Assembly (NCBI GenBank): GCA_021292165.1
Contig: CM037877.1
Coordinates: forward strand, 207,742,715 to 207,806,714
DNA from: Shinisaurus crocodilurus
Taxonomy: Eukaryota; Chordata; Lepidosauria; Squamata; Shinisauridae
Reading direction: 5' to 3'
Length of the DNA: 64,000 bases
Shown here piece after piece: positions 1 to 10,934 of the stretch (its first letter is position 1; each line of letters begins with the position of its first letter). The notes beneath the pieces are model-generated. The model was not told the DNA's origin and did not search any database. It was given only the letters and a program-made list of their open reading frames with translations. The position numbers were made by a program, and so were the translations under genes.

Positions 1-774
1 CTCCCAATGAGGGATGTAAACAGTGGGGTCCCACAGGGATCTGTATCAGGACCAATGCTGTTCAACTTACTCATAAATGATCTGGAATTAGGAGTGAGCA
101 GTGAAGTGGCCAAGTTTGCTGACGACACCAAATAATTGCAGGTGGTGAAAACAAAAAGGGATTGTGAAGCACTCCAAAAGGATCTCTCCAAACTGGGAGA
201 ATGGGCATCAAAATGGCAAATGCAGTTCAATTTAAGCAAGTGTAAAGTAATGCATGTTGGAGCAAAAAATCCCAACTTCAAGTATAAGCTGATGGGATCT
301 GAGCTAGCTAGAAAGAGATCCTGGGGTTATGGCGGACAGCTAGATGGAAATGTCGGCCAGTGTATGGCTGCTGTGAAAAAGGCAAACTCCATGTTAGGCA
401 TAATTAGGAAAGGAATTGAAAATAGAACTGCCAAGATCATACGACCCTTATACAAATCTATAGTGTGCCACACTTAGAATACTGTGTACAGTTCTAGTCA
501 CCGCACCTAGAAAAGGACATTGTAGAGTTGGAAAAAGTGCAGAAAAGGGCAACTAAAATGATCAAGGGGCTGGAGCAACTTCCCTATGAGGAAAGGTTAC
601 AGCAGCTGGGATTGTTTAGCTTAGAAAAAAGGCAAGTAAGGGCGGGAGGGTGCTATTGCACCCATGTCCTGCTTGTGGGATCCTGCAGGCAGCTGGTTGG
701 CCACTGTGTGAACAGAATGCTGGACTAGATGGACCCTCGGTCTGATCCATCATGGGTCTTCTTATGTTCTTATG
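1..774 (+). mobile_element. CR1 LINE relic: reverse transcriptase C-terminal part and 3' end
   Basis: Translated pieces match the end of CR1 ORF2. The first 130 bases encode a block resembling VNSGVPQGS followed by KFADDTK, with the FADDT catalytic box. Positions 136-477 continue with the stretch containing LSKCKVMHVG and VKKANSMLGIIRKG, and 528-640 encode EKVQKRATKMIKGLEQLPYE, the usual CR1 region before the thumb. The frame is broken by a stop after FADDTK (near 133), a deletion near 310-340 and a frameshift near 475. At about 640 the coding part jumps straight to a CR1 3' end (ATGGACCCTCGGTCTGATCC, then TTCTTATGTTCTTATG), so the last part of ORF2 is deleted. This copy is dead and cut by the window edge. 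Confidence 0.88.
136..640 (+). pseudogene. CR1 reverse transcriptase fragment (broken frame)
   Basis: Remnant of the CR1 ORF2 polymerase, which copies element RNA at the insertion site. Two readable blocks survive (136-477 and 528-640). They lie in different frames, joined across a frameshift near 475 where a motif like HLEYCVQF is expected but is split. The endonuclease domain and the polymerase N-terminus lie outside the window or are lost. No function is expected. Confidence 0.8.
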
Positions 775-778
775 ATTT

Positions 779-1875
779 GAAAAGCTGACAGAGGACAGTC
801 CTTTGTTTGAAGGCATCCTCTGTTTGGAGGGCTGTTTAGTCCAAGTCTGCTTGAAAGATAAAGACCCCTAAGAAGGGAGAACAGGGGCCTTGAAGCTACC
901 CGTCCACAGTTGGCACCTGTGCAGCAGACTGAGCAGGCATACAGGTTACCTGACCACAGTCTTTCCCACTATGATATATTATATTTCTATCTAAATTAGA
1001 GGTGTCAAACTTCTTGAGGTCTTGGGTCCTGATTGCCCCGCCTGACTTCCTCATGGGTTTGATGATGTCAGTGGGTGAGGCTCCACCCCCAAAGCCAGGT
1101 CAACTCCCTGATGTCATCTGGTCCTGTCCCTACCCATTTTGCTTTTCTCCATGCTCTGTGTCTGTGACTCTCTCTACAATGTAGAGCCAACATGGAGAAG
1201 AGGACTTGGCTGGTGCTTGGAGGAACAGCTCCTCCAAGTGCTGGCTGAGTCCTGGGCTTTGTGTGTGGCTCATCGCCCCAATTAGGACAGCAAGCAGCAC
1301 ATGAAAAGACTTGGCTGGTGCTCCGAGGAGGGACTCCTCCAAGGGCCAGCCAAGTCGCCTTCTTTGTGCACCAGCTGGCATTCCAACTGGGACAACAATC
1401 ACCAGCTGAGCCTTTTCATGCGCTGCTTACTGTCCACTGTTCTCTGGCATAGTGTGCCACTCGTTGGGACAAGCCAAGCCAAATCCCAGCTGTCGTCTAC
1501 AGTAATCTACAGAGTGAACAGTGGGGATTCCTCTGGTGGTGGGGGGGGGCAGGTCTTGAAGCCCTTGGCCAGATGGAGAACCTCTGTGTGGGGTGGATAA
1601 GGCCAATGGACTGGAGGTTCCCATCCCTGATTTAAATGATAGCAATTATTTCTAAATGTGCATCAATACATATGAACTGCTTAGGGATTTTTAAAAAAAA
1701 ATTCTTAGCAGTATAGAAACAGTACAAATAAAAAAATAAATACAATCTAGCATGTGCAAATGTTACACAGATCCTCTGATGTCCTCTTTTGGGGAGAGGT
1801 GATACGTTTCCTCTTTTTGGGGAGGGGGCAATGCAATGCATTCCCATCCCCCCAGCCCGATTCACAATTCCCCTT
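779..1875. mobile_element. hAT family H1 copy, interrupted by a 630-bp insert
   Basis: The left part (about 786-997) and right part (about 1629-1875) match the ends of the dispersed family seen intact at 39754-40075 and 44062-44445. Shared words include GAGGACAGTCC, GCAGACTGAGCAGGC, TGTCCTCTTTTG and the closing CGATTCACAA. The terminal bases of both ends are eroded, so no TSD can be read. Confidence 0.7.
998..1628. mobile_element. Unidentified insert inside hAT H1 copy
   Basis: The host element breaks off after ATCTAAATTA and resumes with TTTAAATGATAGCAATT. The insert opens with GAGGTGTCAAAC and ends with GGTTCCCATCCCTG, which look like worn hAT-type ends (a CAGGGGTGTCAAAC style). It contains several loose copies of a GACTTGGCTGGTGCT word (near 1205 and 1306). 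No coding capacity was recognised and the family is unknown. Confidence 0.45.
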
Positions 1876-1879
1876 CCCA

Positions 1880-2745
1880 ACAGAAAATGGCTCCTATCTA
1901 TGCAGTAGGGAGATTCAGGCTAACACAAAGGCCTGTGATACCTGCCAAATCAAGAATGCTTTATGGATGCAGAGCCTTGCTAGAGTCAGCACTAAATGCA
2001 AAGGACGCGCAACCAAGGTGTCCTCAGGGGATCCATAGCAGTGCCCTCCATCCTAGGCCTGCCGAGAAGGTCTCTCCACCCCCAGTCCCTCCCAAGATGG
2101 ATAGTTGGCTGGGAATGAAAAGCTCATTCCGGCAATGGGCTCATTGTATCTGGAAAGACCCAGGGGAGACGGACTGACAGAGAAGGGCTGCAGATGGAGC
2201 AAGTGATAAACACCTATGCGGACCAGGTAAGAAGGGAGAAAAATGGCTCCCAGGAGAGGAGAGGCAGGCTCTGCATCCAAATTGCAGCAAGTGGACTTCA
2301 TCAAAAGAGAACCTGCCACTGCAGGCAAGCTGAAAGGGACAGTTCTACAGGAGCAGAGGCGGATGCATTTATAAACTGCATTTAATTCCATGATAAGACA
2401 CAAGAAAGAACCAGGAGAGTCATTACAGCTATATTTATATAACATACCAACATCGAGCCCTGAAAAACAGCACTGAAGAGGGCAAGAGAGGAGAGGATAA
2501 TGTTTGACAGATGTTTGTGCCCATCTCTGTTGCATGTGATCATATACGGGACTGGGACTAGGAAGCAAACAGAATATAAGAGAACTGGTGATAAGATTCC
2601 TTTCGAGCTATGGAGAAACGACATGGGTGTCTAGGAACATACGATACGATGCTGCCATTATAAGCAGGTCACTCTATTTGTCCATCTAGTCCGGTATTGC
2701 TTACTCTGACTGGCCTTTTCACATGTACACATCACATTTTTCAGA
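1880..2745. other. No recognised feature
   Basis: Mixed-composition sequence. Open frames up to 171 codons exist on the minus strand (2053-2568) but show no motif or family resemblance and contain no plausible splice-bounded exon. Confidence 0.4.
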
Positions 2746-3480
2746 GTCTCTGGCGACGGTCTTTCCCATCACCTGCTGTTTGATTCCGCCCGCCCCCCTT
2801 TTAAACTGGAGAAGGGGACTGAACCGGGGTCCGGGGGTGCTGCTGAACTGAGGGGGAGGACGAAACTGTCAGTTTCGGTTTCTCTCCATTTCTCATTTTC
2901 CCCATCTTCAGTTCGGTTCATCCCATTTCCATGTCAGTTTGAGTTTGTTTTTGTTTTTAAGTTTGCATGAAAATGCATACACATTTTTTGTGCGCATTTC
3001 TCCTAATACGTGCATTTTTGTATGTGCTTTTGCCTAATAGAGCCAGTGTGCTGCAGTGGTTAAAGTGTTGGACTGGGACTCAGAAGATCTGGGTTCTAGT
3101 CCACCCTTGCCCATGAAGTTCACTGAGTGACTTTGGGCCAGTCACTGACTCTCAGCCTGACCTACCTCACAGGACTGTTGTGAGGATAAAATGGAGAGGA
3201 GGAGGAAGATTATGTAAGCCACTTTGGGTTCCTTGCATGAAAAAAGGTGGGGTATAAATGTAACAATCATAATTATATACACATTTTTGCAAGCAGTTTT
3301 CCCTAATATAATGCATTTTGATGCTATTTTCACTAATATATGCATTTTTGTGTACCCTTTCCCCTAATGTATGCAATTTTGTATGCATGTTTTGACTGGA
3401 GAACTTGCATTGCAGAATACATAGACGTGCAGATTTCAAAGGATAACTTGTTTCTTATATGGCTTTGAAAGTGCAAAATT
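2746..3480. repeat. AT-rich dispersed element with internal 22-25-bp tandem motif
   Basis: Around the inserted SINE there are loose tandem units of the type CCCTAATATATGCATTTTTG (about 2965-3035 and 3275-3390), which continue in phase on both sides of the SINE. A second copy lies inverted at about 35905-36190. The outer boundaries are uncertain and the family is unnamed. Confidence 0.55.
3041..3272 (+). mobile_element. tRNA-headed CORE/MIR-like SINE with L2-type tail
   Basis: The head has a recognisable Pol III A box (around GTGCTGCAGTGG) and B box (GGGTTCTAGTCC). The body contains GACTTTGGGCCAGTCAC and ACAGGACTGTTGTGAGGATA, the MIR/CORE signature. The tail ends GTGGGGTATAAATGTAA, resembling L2 3' ends. 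It is full-length and sits inside the AT-rich element. Confidence 0.88.
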
Positions 3481-3489
3481 AGGTACGTT

Positions 3490-4525
3490 CATGTTAAAAT
3501 GCGAACCAAACAAATTTCTCCCACCTCCCTAATTGGGAAGCATGAATTCTGCATGCAAAGCATGTGCTCTACCTCTCAGCGATGGTCCCGCTCCAGCATG
3601 ATAATAACTATAAATGTATTCCTCTGTTGCACAACAATATAACTGCTGACTTTAGAGAGTTATGGTAATTTCTAGCTGCATATGACTACTTGCTGACATA
3701 TTCTTTGAAGTGAAATAGCCATGGGGCCATAGATTTGGCTGGGAAGCATATTGCTGAGATGAGAGTAGGTATACATCTGTATAACAGATGGAGGGGGTAA
3801 GGCACCAAAGCAGAGATATCCAGATCGCTTTCACAATTGGAATTCCAAGGATATGAAAGAACTTTGGAACAAGAGATTCCGCTGCAGATAGTGGTGGCAC
3901 CTGAAGGCTGAAGCAGAGTCTTAATTTAGCTGATCCTAATATATATGGGAGAAAGTATCTGGATCCAGGCCTATCAGGACATTAAAAGACCTGATAACTA
4001 CTCCTTACCTATCGTTTCTGACTTTTTGTATGATGAACCTCAGTGGAGCCTCCCTGAGCCATACACTATTCCCGCAGCACAGGACTGATGAACAGTAGCT
4101 AGGCTTGATAATTTCTAATCTGAAAATATCAGTACAGTAAATATAGAAAATGTGATGTTAGTCTTTCTCTCTGTGTATGTTTTACTTCATTTTCATTATG
4201 TTTTCTTTGCCCCCATTAACATTATAATGAAGACTACATTGTTTTCACACTAGGAAATTTCACACACTCTGTATCCATTTAATTCCATAGCTCTGCAAAA
4301 GAGAGGATTATTAATGACAAAACGTTCTCTAGCATCCTTCCATAGGATCAATATGATAAGGTGATCTCCTGTCTCTCTATCTGGAAGTCCTGAAGTTCAC
4401 CAGAAAATGTATCCTGGGCATCTACCAGACCATATTAAAAAAAACACCAAAAAACAATTCCCCTCCCCCAAAAAATAATTTTATAATTAGTGGTCGTGTA
4501 TACAAATATTTATAATACAAATGGC
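3490..4525. other. No recognised feature
   Basis: AT-rich sequence with no coding signature, terminal repeats or SINE/LINE words recognised. Confidence 0.4.
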
Positions 4526-4526
4526 A

Positions 4527-4527
<1 letters not shown>

Positions 4528-4585
<58 letters not shown>
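4528..4585. repeat. (TTA)n microsatellite at L2 tail
   Basis: About nineteen TTA units abut the 3' end of the minus-strand L2 copy. This is probably an expansion of its simple-sequence tail. Confidence 0.95.
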
Positions 4586-5756
4586 TAATTTATTTATCGC
4601 CCATCTGGCCGGCAACCGGCCACCCTGGGCGATGTGCACAGAATAAAAACAATAAAGTACATTTAAAACAATATAAAAATGTTAAAATCTTAACCCACCC
4701 CATATTCCCGCCTGAACAACCAGGTTTTTAATGAGCGACGGAAGCTCAGCAGAGAGGGGGCATGGCGGAGGTCACTCGGGAGAGAGTTCCACAGTACGGG
4801 GGCCGCCACAGAAAAGGCCCTCTTCCTCGTCCCCACCAGTCTAGCTGCTCTGGCTGAAGGGACAAGGAGAAGGCCATCCGTGGCAGATCTTGTTGAGCGG
4901 CCCACTTGGTGTTGCTGGAGACACTCCTTGAGATAGATTGGACCGGAGCCGTATAGGGTTTTAAAGGTCAAAACCAACTCCTTGAATTCGGCTTGGCAAG
5001 CAACTGGTAGCCAGTGCAATTCCTTCAGCACTGGCGTGATGTGATCCCGCCGGCGGCTGCCTTTAACCAGGCGACCCGCTGCGTTCTGTACCAGCTGTAG
5101 CTTCCGAACAGTCTTCAAGGGTAACCCCACGTAGAGTGCATTACAGTAGTCTAGGCGAGAGGAGACCAAGGCATGAACCACTGATGGGAGCTGGTGATTA
5201 GGAAGGTAGGGGCACAGCTACCGTATCAGATGGAGTTGATACAACACCGCCCGGCTCACAGCTGACACCTGAGCCTCCATGGACAGCCTAGAGTCTAGAA
5301 TGACTCCCAAGCTGTGGACCTGGTCCTTCAGGGGTAGATGTACCCCATTCAGCACCAGGTCAACATCCCCTAACCTTCCCTTGTCTCCCACCAGAAGTAC
5401 CTCGGTCTTGTCGGGGTTCAGTTTCAGCATGTTCCTTCCCAGCCAGCCAGCCACTGACTCCAGGCACTTGGACAGGGTCTCAACGGCCAACCTCAGTAAG
5501 GACTTGAAACAGAGGTAGAGCTGCGTGTCATCCGCATACTGATGACACCGCACCCCAAACCTCCTGATGATAGCTCCCAGCGGCTTGAGGTAGATGTTGA
5601 ATAACATCAGGGAGAGGATGGAACCCTGCGGCACTCCACAAGTGAGCAGCCGAGGGTCCGAAGCCTCCTCGCCGAGAACTACCCTCTGGTACCTTCCAGA
5701 GAGGAAGGACCGGAACCACTGCAATACAGTGCTTCCCAAGCCCAAGCCCTCCAGTA
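4586..5756 (-). mobile_element. L2 LINE, 5'-truncated, young copy
   Basis: The minus strand reads through the last third of an L2 reverse transcriptase into a 3' end whose words include GATGGGCGATAAATAAATT. The copy is truncated at about 5756. The (TTA)n tract follows its tail. Conservation of the frame over more than 1 kb makes it the youngest LINE copy in the window. Confidence 0.92.
4690..5745 (-). pseudogene. L2 reverse transcriptase C-terminal part with one in-frame stop
   Basis: Polymerase of an L2 retrotransposon. The minus-strand frame from 5745 to 4690 is continuous apart from a single TAG at about 5216-5218, just after QLHLIR. Upstream of it lie GVPQGSILS and the catalytic box YADDTQLYL, followed by LNPDKTEVLLVG. 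Downstream come SRLDYCNALYVGLP, LQLVQNAAGRLV and LHWLPV, all hallmarks of L2. The 355-codon span has no frameshift, unlike the other LINE copies here. The endonuclease and the polymerase N-terminus are missing through 5' truncation, so it cannot act on its own. Confidence 0.92.
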
Positions 5757-5809
5757 TAATTTACACTATATATCACATACATAACATTTTTAGTATGAAT
5801 ATTTTTATA

Positions 5810-6059
5810 CAGTAATACCTTGGATTGCAAGTAACTTGGTTTGAGAGCGTTTTGCAAGACAAGCAAATTTTTAAATATTTATTTAATTTTTTTTGACTTG
5901 GTATACAAGCGACATCTTGCAATACAAGTACTGTAGTACGGCTTAAATTAAAAATCTCTGTACAAATATTTTTTGGGGGATTTTGTTTTGATATAAGAGT
6001 GTTTTGGATTACAAGCACGTTTCCGGAATGAATTATGCTCTCAATCCAAGGCATGACTG
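5810..6059. mobile_element. Tc1/mariner (Tigger-like) MITE, 250 bp
   Basis: The ends are CAGTAATACCTTGG and CCAAGGCATGACTG, near-perfect inverted repeats, flanked by TA on both sides (5808-5809 and 6060-6061), the TSD of Tc1/mariner elements. The subterminal words GAGCGTTTTGCAAGAC and TTCCGGAATGAATTA match the copy at 38392-38638, which lies in the opposite orientation. There is no transposase frame. Confidence 0.9.
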
Positions 6060-6061
6060 TA

Positions 6062-7070
6062 TTGTCATTTGAATTATGTCATTCTTTTAGTGCCCTTGAA
6101 GAAGGTTTTTACCAAAACATGTGGAACAATTTATTGTTTTAATAAAATTTCCTACGTTTTTCTTTTCTTTTTTCAGTAGCATTATTTCAGTTCTTTCCTT
6201 CCTTCCTTCCTTTCTCTTTTGTATTTGGTGCTACCCTCTTTCTCTCTCTCTCTCTCTCCTGGCCATCCAGATGTTTGGCAGCTGTGGAACAGATGATGCT
6301 CCCAGAATTCCATCCCAAGACCATCCTCTTTTCTCCACTCTTCTTGTCTCTAACAATGCTGTCCCCATATTCTGTTGCTGCGCCACAGACGGCCATCAGA
6401 AGGCAGATGCTGCCAGAGCGGTGGGACTCTTTCCATGGCTACAAATCAGCTATGGCTGTGCACAGTTGACACCTTCTCAGAGGCCTGGAGGAAGTATTGT
6501 AGGCCCGTCACATGACCCATGATAGCACACATTATTTTTGTGTGGGGGCTGTACCATGGGAGCAGCTGGAATTAGGAATTAGGGAACCTGAGCACAGGCT
6601 TTTCTGTACTGCTGTAAGGATTCTCCTTCCTTGATTACATTAGTTTTCAGGCGGTTGATGCTGGGTCAGTCATGGTAGTGCCATGGTAGCAACAGGGGGA
6701 AGTTGCTCCCCTTGCCCCAGGAAAATAATTGCCTGAGCCAGTTCTTCCCGCTTTCAGCCACAGCACTCCCTGCCTGTGTCCTATCCAAGCCCAGCCTTAT
6801 TTTCCTCAACTCTTCTTTCCCCTAAAAAGGCTGCCTCCATATTCTCTTGCACAACTGACATTAATCCATGCATGCACATTTGCTCGATTTTTTTTTAATT
6901 ATTATTCCATCATAGAATTTGGCTTTAGAAATTGGGTGAAAAACTGGGGCTCGTTCAGACCCAGAGAGGTCCTTGAGTGAGGCCTGGCAGGAGGACAGCC
7001 TAGTTATAAATGTCAGCGTAGGCAAGTGCATCATTCGAGCCAATCTCTCCTTCAAAAAGCACACAGAAAC
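6062..7070. other. No gene seen; pyrimidine-rich tract at 6150-6260
   Basis: A TTCC/TCTC-rich tract is the only distinct structure. The 133-codon frame at 6121-6522 has no recognisable family and runs through the simple repeat. Confidence 0.4.
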
Positions 7071-7073
7071 GGC

Positions 7074-7275
7074 CAGGGGAGGCTGGTGACTCCAGTGTCA
7101 GTGGGGGCTCCTTATCCATTGCAGCTTTTATTCTGAGCTTTATAGGAGCTATCCATGGTGGTGAACCTATTTTGTGGGGCGCAGTTAAGTACCATGGATA
7201 GCTGCTATAAGGCTCAGGATAAAAGCAGCAATGGATAAGAAGTCCCACTGACACAGGAGTCACCAGTCTCCCCTG
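7074..7275. mobile_element. hAT-type foldback MITE with 8-bp TSD
   Basis: The termini CAGGGGAGGCTGGTGACTCC and GGAGTCACCAGTCTCCCCTG are inverted repeats. The inversion extends inward for nearly the whole length, for example through TTATCCATTGCAGCTTTTAT and its counterpart. The flanks GAAACGGC and AAAACGAC agree at 6 of 8 bases and sit directly at the ends, as expected of an old hAT TSD. Confidence 0.82.
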
Positions 7276-7445
7276 AAAACGACTGAGCCATGAGTTTCAG
7301 GTTCGGCCAGTGTTCTAAGCTAGCTGCTCATGTGGCTAGCTACGAAGAGCAGCCCAAAACTATGGGGCTACGGCTCGCTCGCCAGCAACTTGCACGCTTA
7401 AGTTCCACAGCCACATCAATAAAACATATATGAGAAGATGAGCAT

Positions 7446-7472
7446 GCACACACACACACACACACACACACA
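7446..7472. repeat. (CA)n microsatellite
   Basis: About thirteen CA units in a row. Confidence 0.9.
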
Positions 7473-7479
7473 AATCCAT

Positions 7480-8190
7480 TATTGTGCTTATGCATTAATG
7501 ATTGCTTAGAGGATCAATCCTGGCCAAACTGTGCACATGCTGTACTTATAACGAGCATTAGCAGTGGGAGTGCAGCAGGAGCCGAGGCTACATCATGCAA
7601 CAAATATCCGTCCCCATCTTTGCATTCACGATGAGGGCTGCATTCCCTCTGATGGTTTTAGCTGTCACACGGGCTAAAACTGTGTACAGGGAAAGAGCGG
7701 GAGGGGGTTCCTCCTCCACCTCCTCCTTGAACAGGATTGTATGTTATTGCTCTCCAATTGTTCTCTGCCTCCTGGCTGCATCCCTGCTGCTGCTGGAGAA
7801 GGCTTTTTCAATCAAGGGGTATATGGGCTATAAATATGCATGTGGGTAATTCTGACTGAATGCAGCCGCTTTCAGAACTGGCATGTGTCATTCTCCCTGC
7901 ATTATCTCTGCAATTAGAATGTGTCCTACGATTGCATAATAACCTCTTGGTGACTCAGTGGTAAATGGGAGTGTTGGAAAAACAGGGAAGATGCGGGGAG
8001 TAAAAGTGGGAAAGTGTTGCGTCTCTAAGATGGAGGTGTGTGCCAGCCCAGCAGTCACTTGCCATGTTTCCTAACGGGAGCTTTGTGTTTCAAGGCACAA
8101 ACTCACCTTGGCCATTAAAGTGTCAGCCTGCACTGGGCAGGGTTATGATTTATTCTGGAGCACATGGAATACTAGGAGGGGAGGAGTTTT
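7480..8190. other. Single-copy-looking sequence, possible conserved non-coding element at 7590-7980
   Basis: The stretch lacks transposon words and has balanced composition with several TAAT- and TGCAT-type core motifs. That texture resembles vertebrate regulatory sequence, but conservation cannot be judged from one genome. Confidence 0.2.
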
Positions 8191-8192
8191 AG

Positions 8193-8519
8193 CAGGGGTG
8201 CAGAACCCCTTTCAGCCCGAGGGCCAAATTCCTTTTCGGGGAAGCTCTTGGGGGCCACATTCCAGTGGTGGGCAGGGCCAAAGGCAAAAGGGGCAGGGCC
8301 CAAATTCCAGCATATTTTTGCTTAAGGCTCTTCCTGCCAGTAACTAAGCCTTAGGAGAGGAATTTCAACCTTTTAGCATGGGGGGAAAAACTACACAAAA
8401 GCTGGGATACCACTGAACAATTGGTTGCTGGTGGAAGGGAAGCAGGGGAAGGGGACGTGGCCATCTGGGAACCCCGGAGGACCAGATTGGGATCCCAGGC
8501 CTGAGGTTCTACACCCCTG
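8193..8519. mobile_element. hAT family H2 copy
   Basis: It starts CAGGGGTGCAGAACC and ends GGTTCTACACCCCTG, a 15-bp inverted repeat with one mismatch. The interior (for example GGCAGGGCCAAAGGCAAAAG, and TAAGCCTTAGGAGAG) matches the copy at 50944-51306 in reverse orientation. The flanking 8-mers AGTTTTAG and GCTTTGAT agree only at 4 positions, so the TSD is eroded. Confidence 0.83.
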
Positions 8520-8529
8520 GCTTTGATCC

Positions 8530-9480
8530 TACAGATGTACGTTAGGCTGTGTCTACACTTAATATTGCTGTTATGCCTACTCAGCAGGAAAACAATAACT
8601 AGGCCTTTTCAGGCATTATACCTGAACAAGGTATTGCAATAAATTCAGGGGACATGGGGCCACGTGTGCTAGCCCCACCCTCTCCATCCCCACATTGAGC
8701 AGGAAGGTGTGATGGCTGCTTGGATGTGAGTAGAAGCTTCTGCACGTTCAGGAACCCTGATCAAACAGGGTTCCTGATTGCATAGAGACTTCCACACGCA
8801 CTCAGTGAAACACATGAGACATGAAGAAACCCCCTTCAGATCTTCCTGTTCAATGTTGGAAGGTTAAAGGTTGGGTGGGTAGGACCAGTCCAGGGTTGAG
8901 GCTGGCATGTACGACCCCATGAACCCTACACACATTGCCATTCCATGTTCAGGCATAACAACACCTGAACAGGGCTTCTGTTAGCACACAAAATGGTGGG
9001 GCACCAATTATGACCTTGCTGAAATACATTTCAGAGAATCCCTGAGAACCTAGATAGCCCTCCAGGAAAGGGATTAACATCAACCACCTGCACTGTAGTC
9101 TAGAACAATGAATCCTAGGAATTGTTATGTATTTATTATTTCGAATATTCCTATCCTGCTTTAAAAAAAACAAAACACCTTCTAAAGCACCTAGCAACTA
9201 TGTTTGTCTCCACAATGATGCAAACATAGTTTTTGCTTAATTTCCCCCCCAAATGTTATATTATGTTTTTTCCCTATACATTCTTATTGTAATATTATTT
9301 AAATCCTCATAGTATGTCTTGATTCAAATGGTTATTTATGTAATGTTATTGAAATACTTAGTGATGTTGATGCTGTATTATGTTTGCTTCTTCTTGCTGT
9401 TTTAATAGTGTATAGCACTAGCCACTTTGAAAGCAATTTGCCTCCTGGACAAGTAGCATACAAATCAAAGCCTTACCTCG
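8530..9480. other. No gene seen; AT-rich tail-like sequence near 9120-9470
   Basis: There is one degenerate stretch reminiscent of an old LINE 3' end (9120-9470), but no decisive motif. Confidence 0.3.
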
Positions 9481-9489
9481 GCTAATAGC

Positions 9490-10360
9490 TAAAAACAATC
9501 AAAACACACACAATACTTAAAAATTAAAGAATGATAAAACAGACCAGGCATTTAAAAAATCTGCAGCAATAAATAATAAAACAGCAAGTGCAGCATTAAG
9601 ATATCCACTAAATGCTTGGGAGAATAACACTGTCTTCACATGGCTTCTCAAAGATCATCAAGTGGGTGCCAAGTGAGTTCCCCTGCAGAGAGCTCTCCAC
9701 AGCTTGGGCCCCATCACTGAGAGCCAAACTAGAGAGACACCATTCATGCAATTAGCAATTGCATGAATGGCTTTTAAAAACTAAATTGCAGGTGGAGGTT
9801 GTAGAGGGGGAGCTAATCCAGATCTGTTCCCTGGCTTGCTGGATAAAGGGGTATTAACTCCTTGCCCCCTGCAGTGGTCTCAGTGCAGATTGGGCCCCTT
9901 CCACCTGCTATTTGCATTGGGGAGGAACTCTATTCACTCCAATGGGATTGGGGCCCCACACACCTGAAATTTTACTTTAAAAAATCAATTTGCACAACTG
10001 CTAATTGTGTGACTGGCATTACATCTAGTCTGGCCCACATCTCTGGTCGCCACTTGTCTAACTTCCAAAGGTGGGGGCACCTGGAGTGGGCATGGTGATC
10101 AGGACCCAAAACATGGGCAGATTCCTTTGTGGGGGGACAGTTAGTCCTTCAGATACCCTGGCCCCAAGACATATCTGGCTTTATAGTCAAAACCAGCATC
10201 TTGAAAACTGTGCCTAGTGGAAACAAATTGGAAGCCAGTGAAGGTTTTCATTTATGTTTAAGTACTGGTGAGTTATGTTCTTGGTGCAATTCCATTCAAA
10301 AATCTGACTGCTATTTTCTGAATCAACCAACCCTATACTTCAAGTAGTCTTCAAGAACAG
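9490..10360 (-). mobile_element. Old L2-like LINE fragment, interrupted by a MITE
   Basis: Minus-strand words typical of L2 C-terminal coding sequence remain (around 9640-9720 and 10150-10330, including TATAGTCAAAACCAGCATCTTG-like and GGAAGCCAGTGAAGG motifs). It is strongly diverged. The middle is displaced by the element at 9723-10035. Confidence 0.6.
9723..10035. mobile_element. TIR element inside the L2 fragment
   Basis: The ends GCCAAACTAGAGAGACACCA and (reverse complement of the right end) GGCCAGACTAGATGTAATGC are inverted repeats, with the next words also paired (CATGCAATTAG with CACACAATTAG). L2-like words resume on both sides. No clear TSD, so the superfamily is open. Confidence 0.6.
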
Positions 10361-10569
10361 ATTCATATAAAACATTTTCTTAATATGGCTAACTGATGGA
10401 CCAAGCTAAAGCAACAGGTGCTTGTTTCTTCCAGAAATGTGTGTGAAAGTTGTTGTGTGTTAATCAGTATTTTGTACAACTAATTGGGCTACACCAAATA
10501 TTCATTAGTTTGATCTTTGCTTCAAAATCAGTAATTGAGTTAATTATTGGGGGGAAATGCACACTAACC

Positions 10570-10930
10570 ATTCAAGTTGTTTCAATGCTGTTCTACATTA
10601 ATTTGTTCTTCTAGTAATTGCTGTTTCTCAATGCCATTTTGCCTCTGTCTTCTTCTTTGCCTTCACTGCCCTCAGCGTCATTTGCCCTCATCCCCACTTT
10701 ATCTGATTGGCCATGGAGAATCATATTTGCATCCATGATGTCATAAAATCATGTCTAGCATCAATGAAATCCCATGGATTGCCCAGACTAGACAGCAGTG
10801 ATGACAAATGAGACCAAAGGCAGTGAAGGCAAACAAGAAGAAAATAGATGTTGTTTGAGAAGCAGCAGCAGCTAAGGGAACAAAAGGCAAGGAACACATC
10901 AAAACAGTACTCATGTTTCAAGAAAGTGCC
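10570..10930. mobile_element. Imperfect foldback element with about 140-bp arms
   Basis: The left arm (CTTCTTCTTTGCCTTCACTGCC) pairs with the right arm (GGCAGTGAAGGCAAACAAGAAG). Outer words pair too, for example GCTGTTTCTCAATGCC with the complement of GAAGCAGCAGCAG. The centre is near 10740. Termini and TSD were not resolved. Confidence 0.55.
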
Positions 10931-10934
10931 AAAA

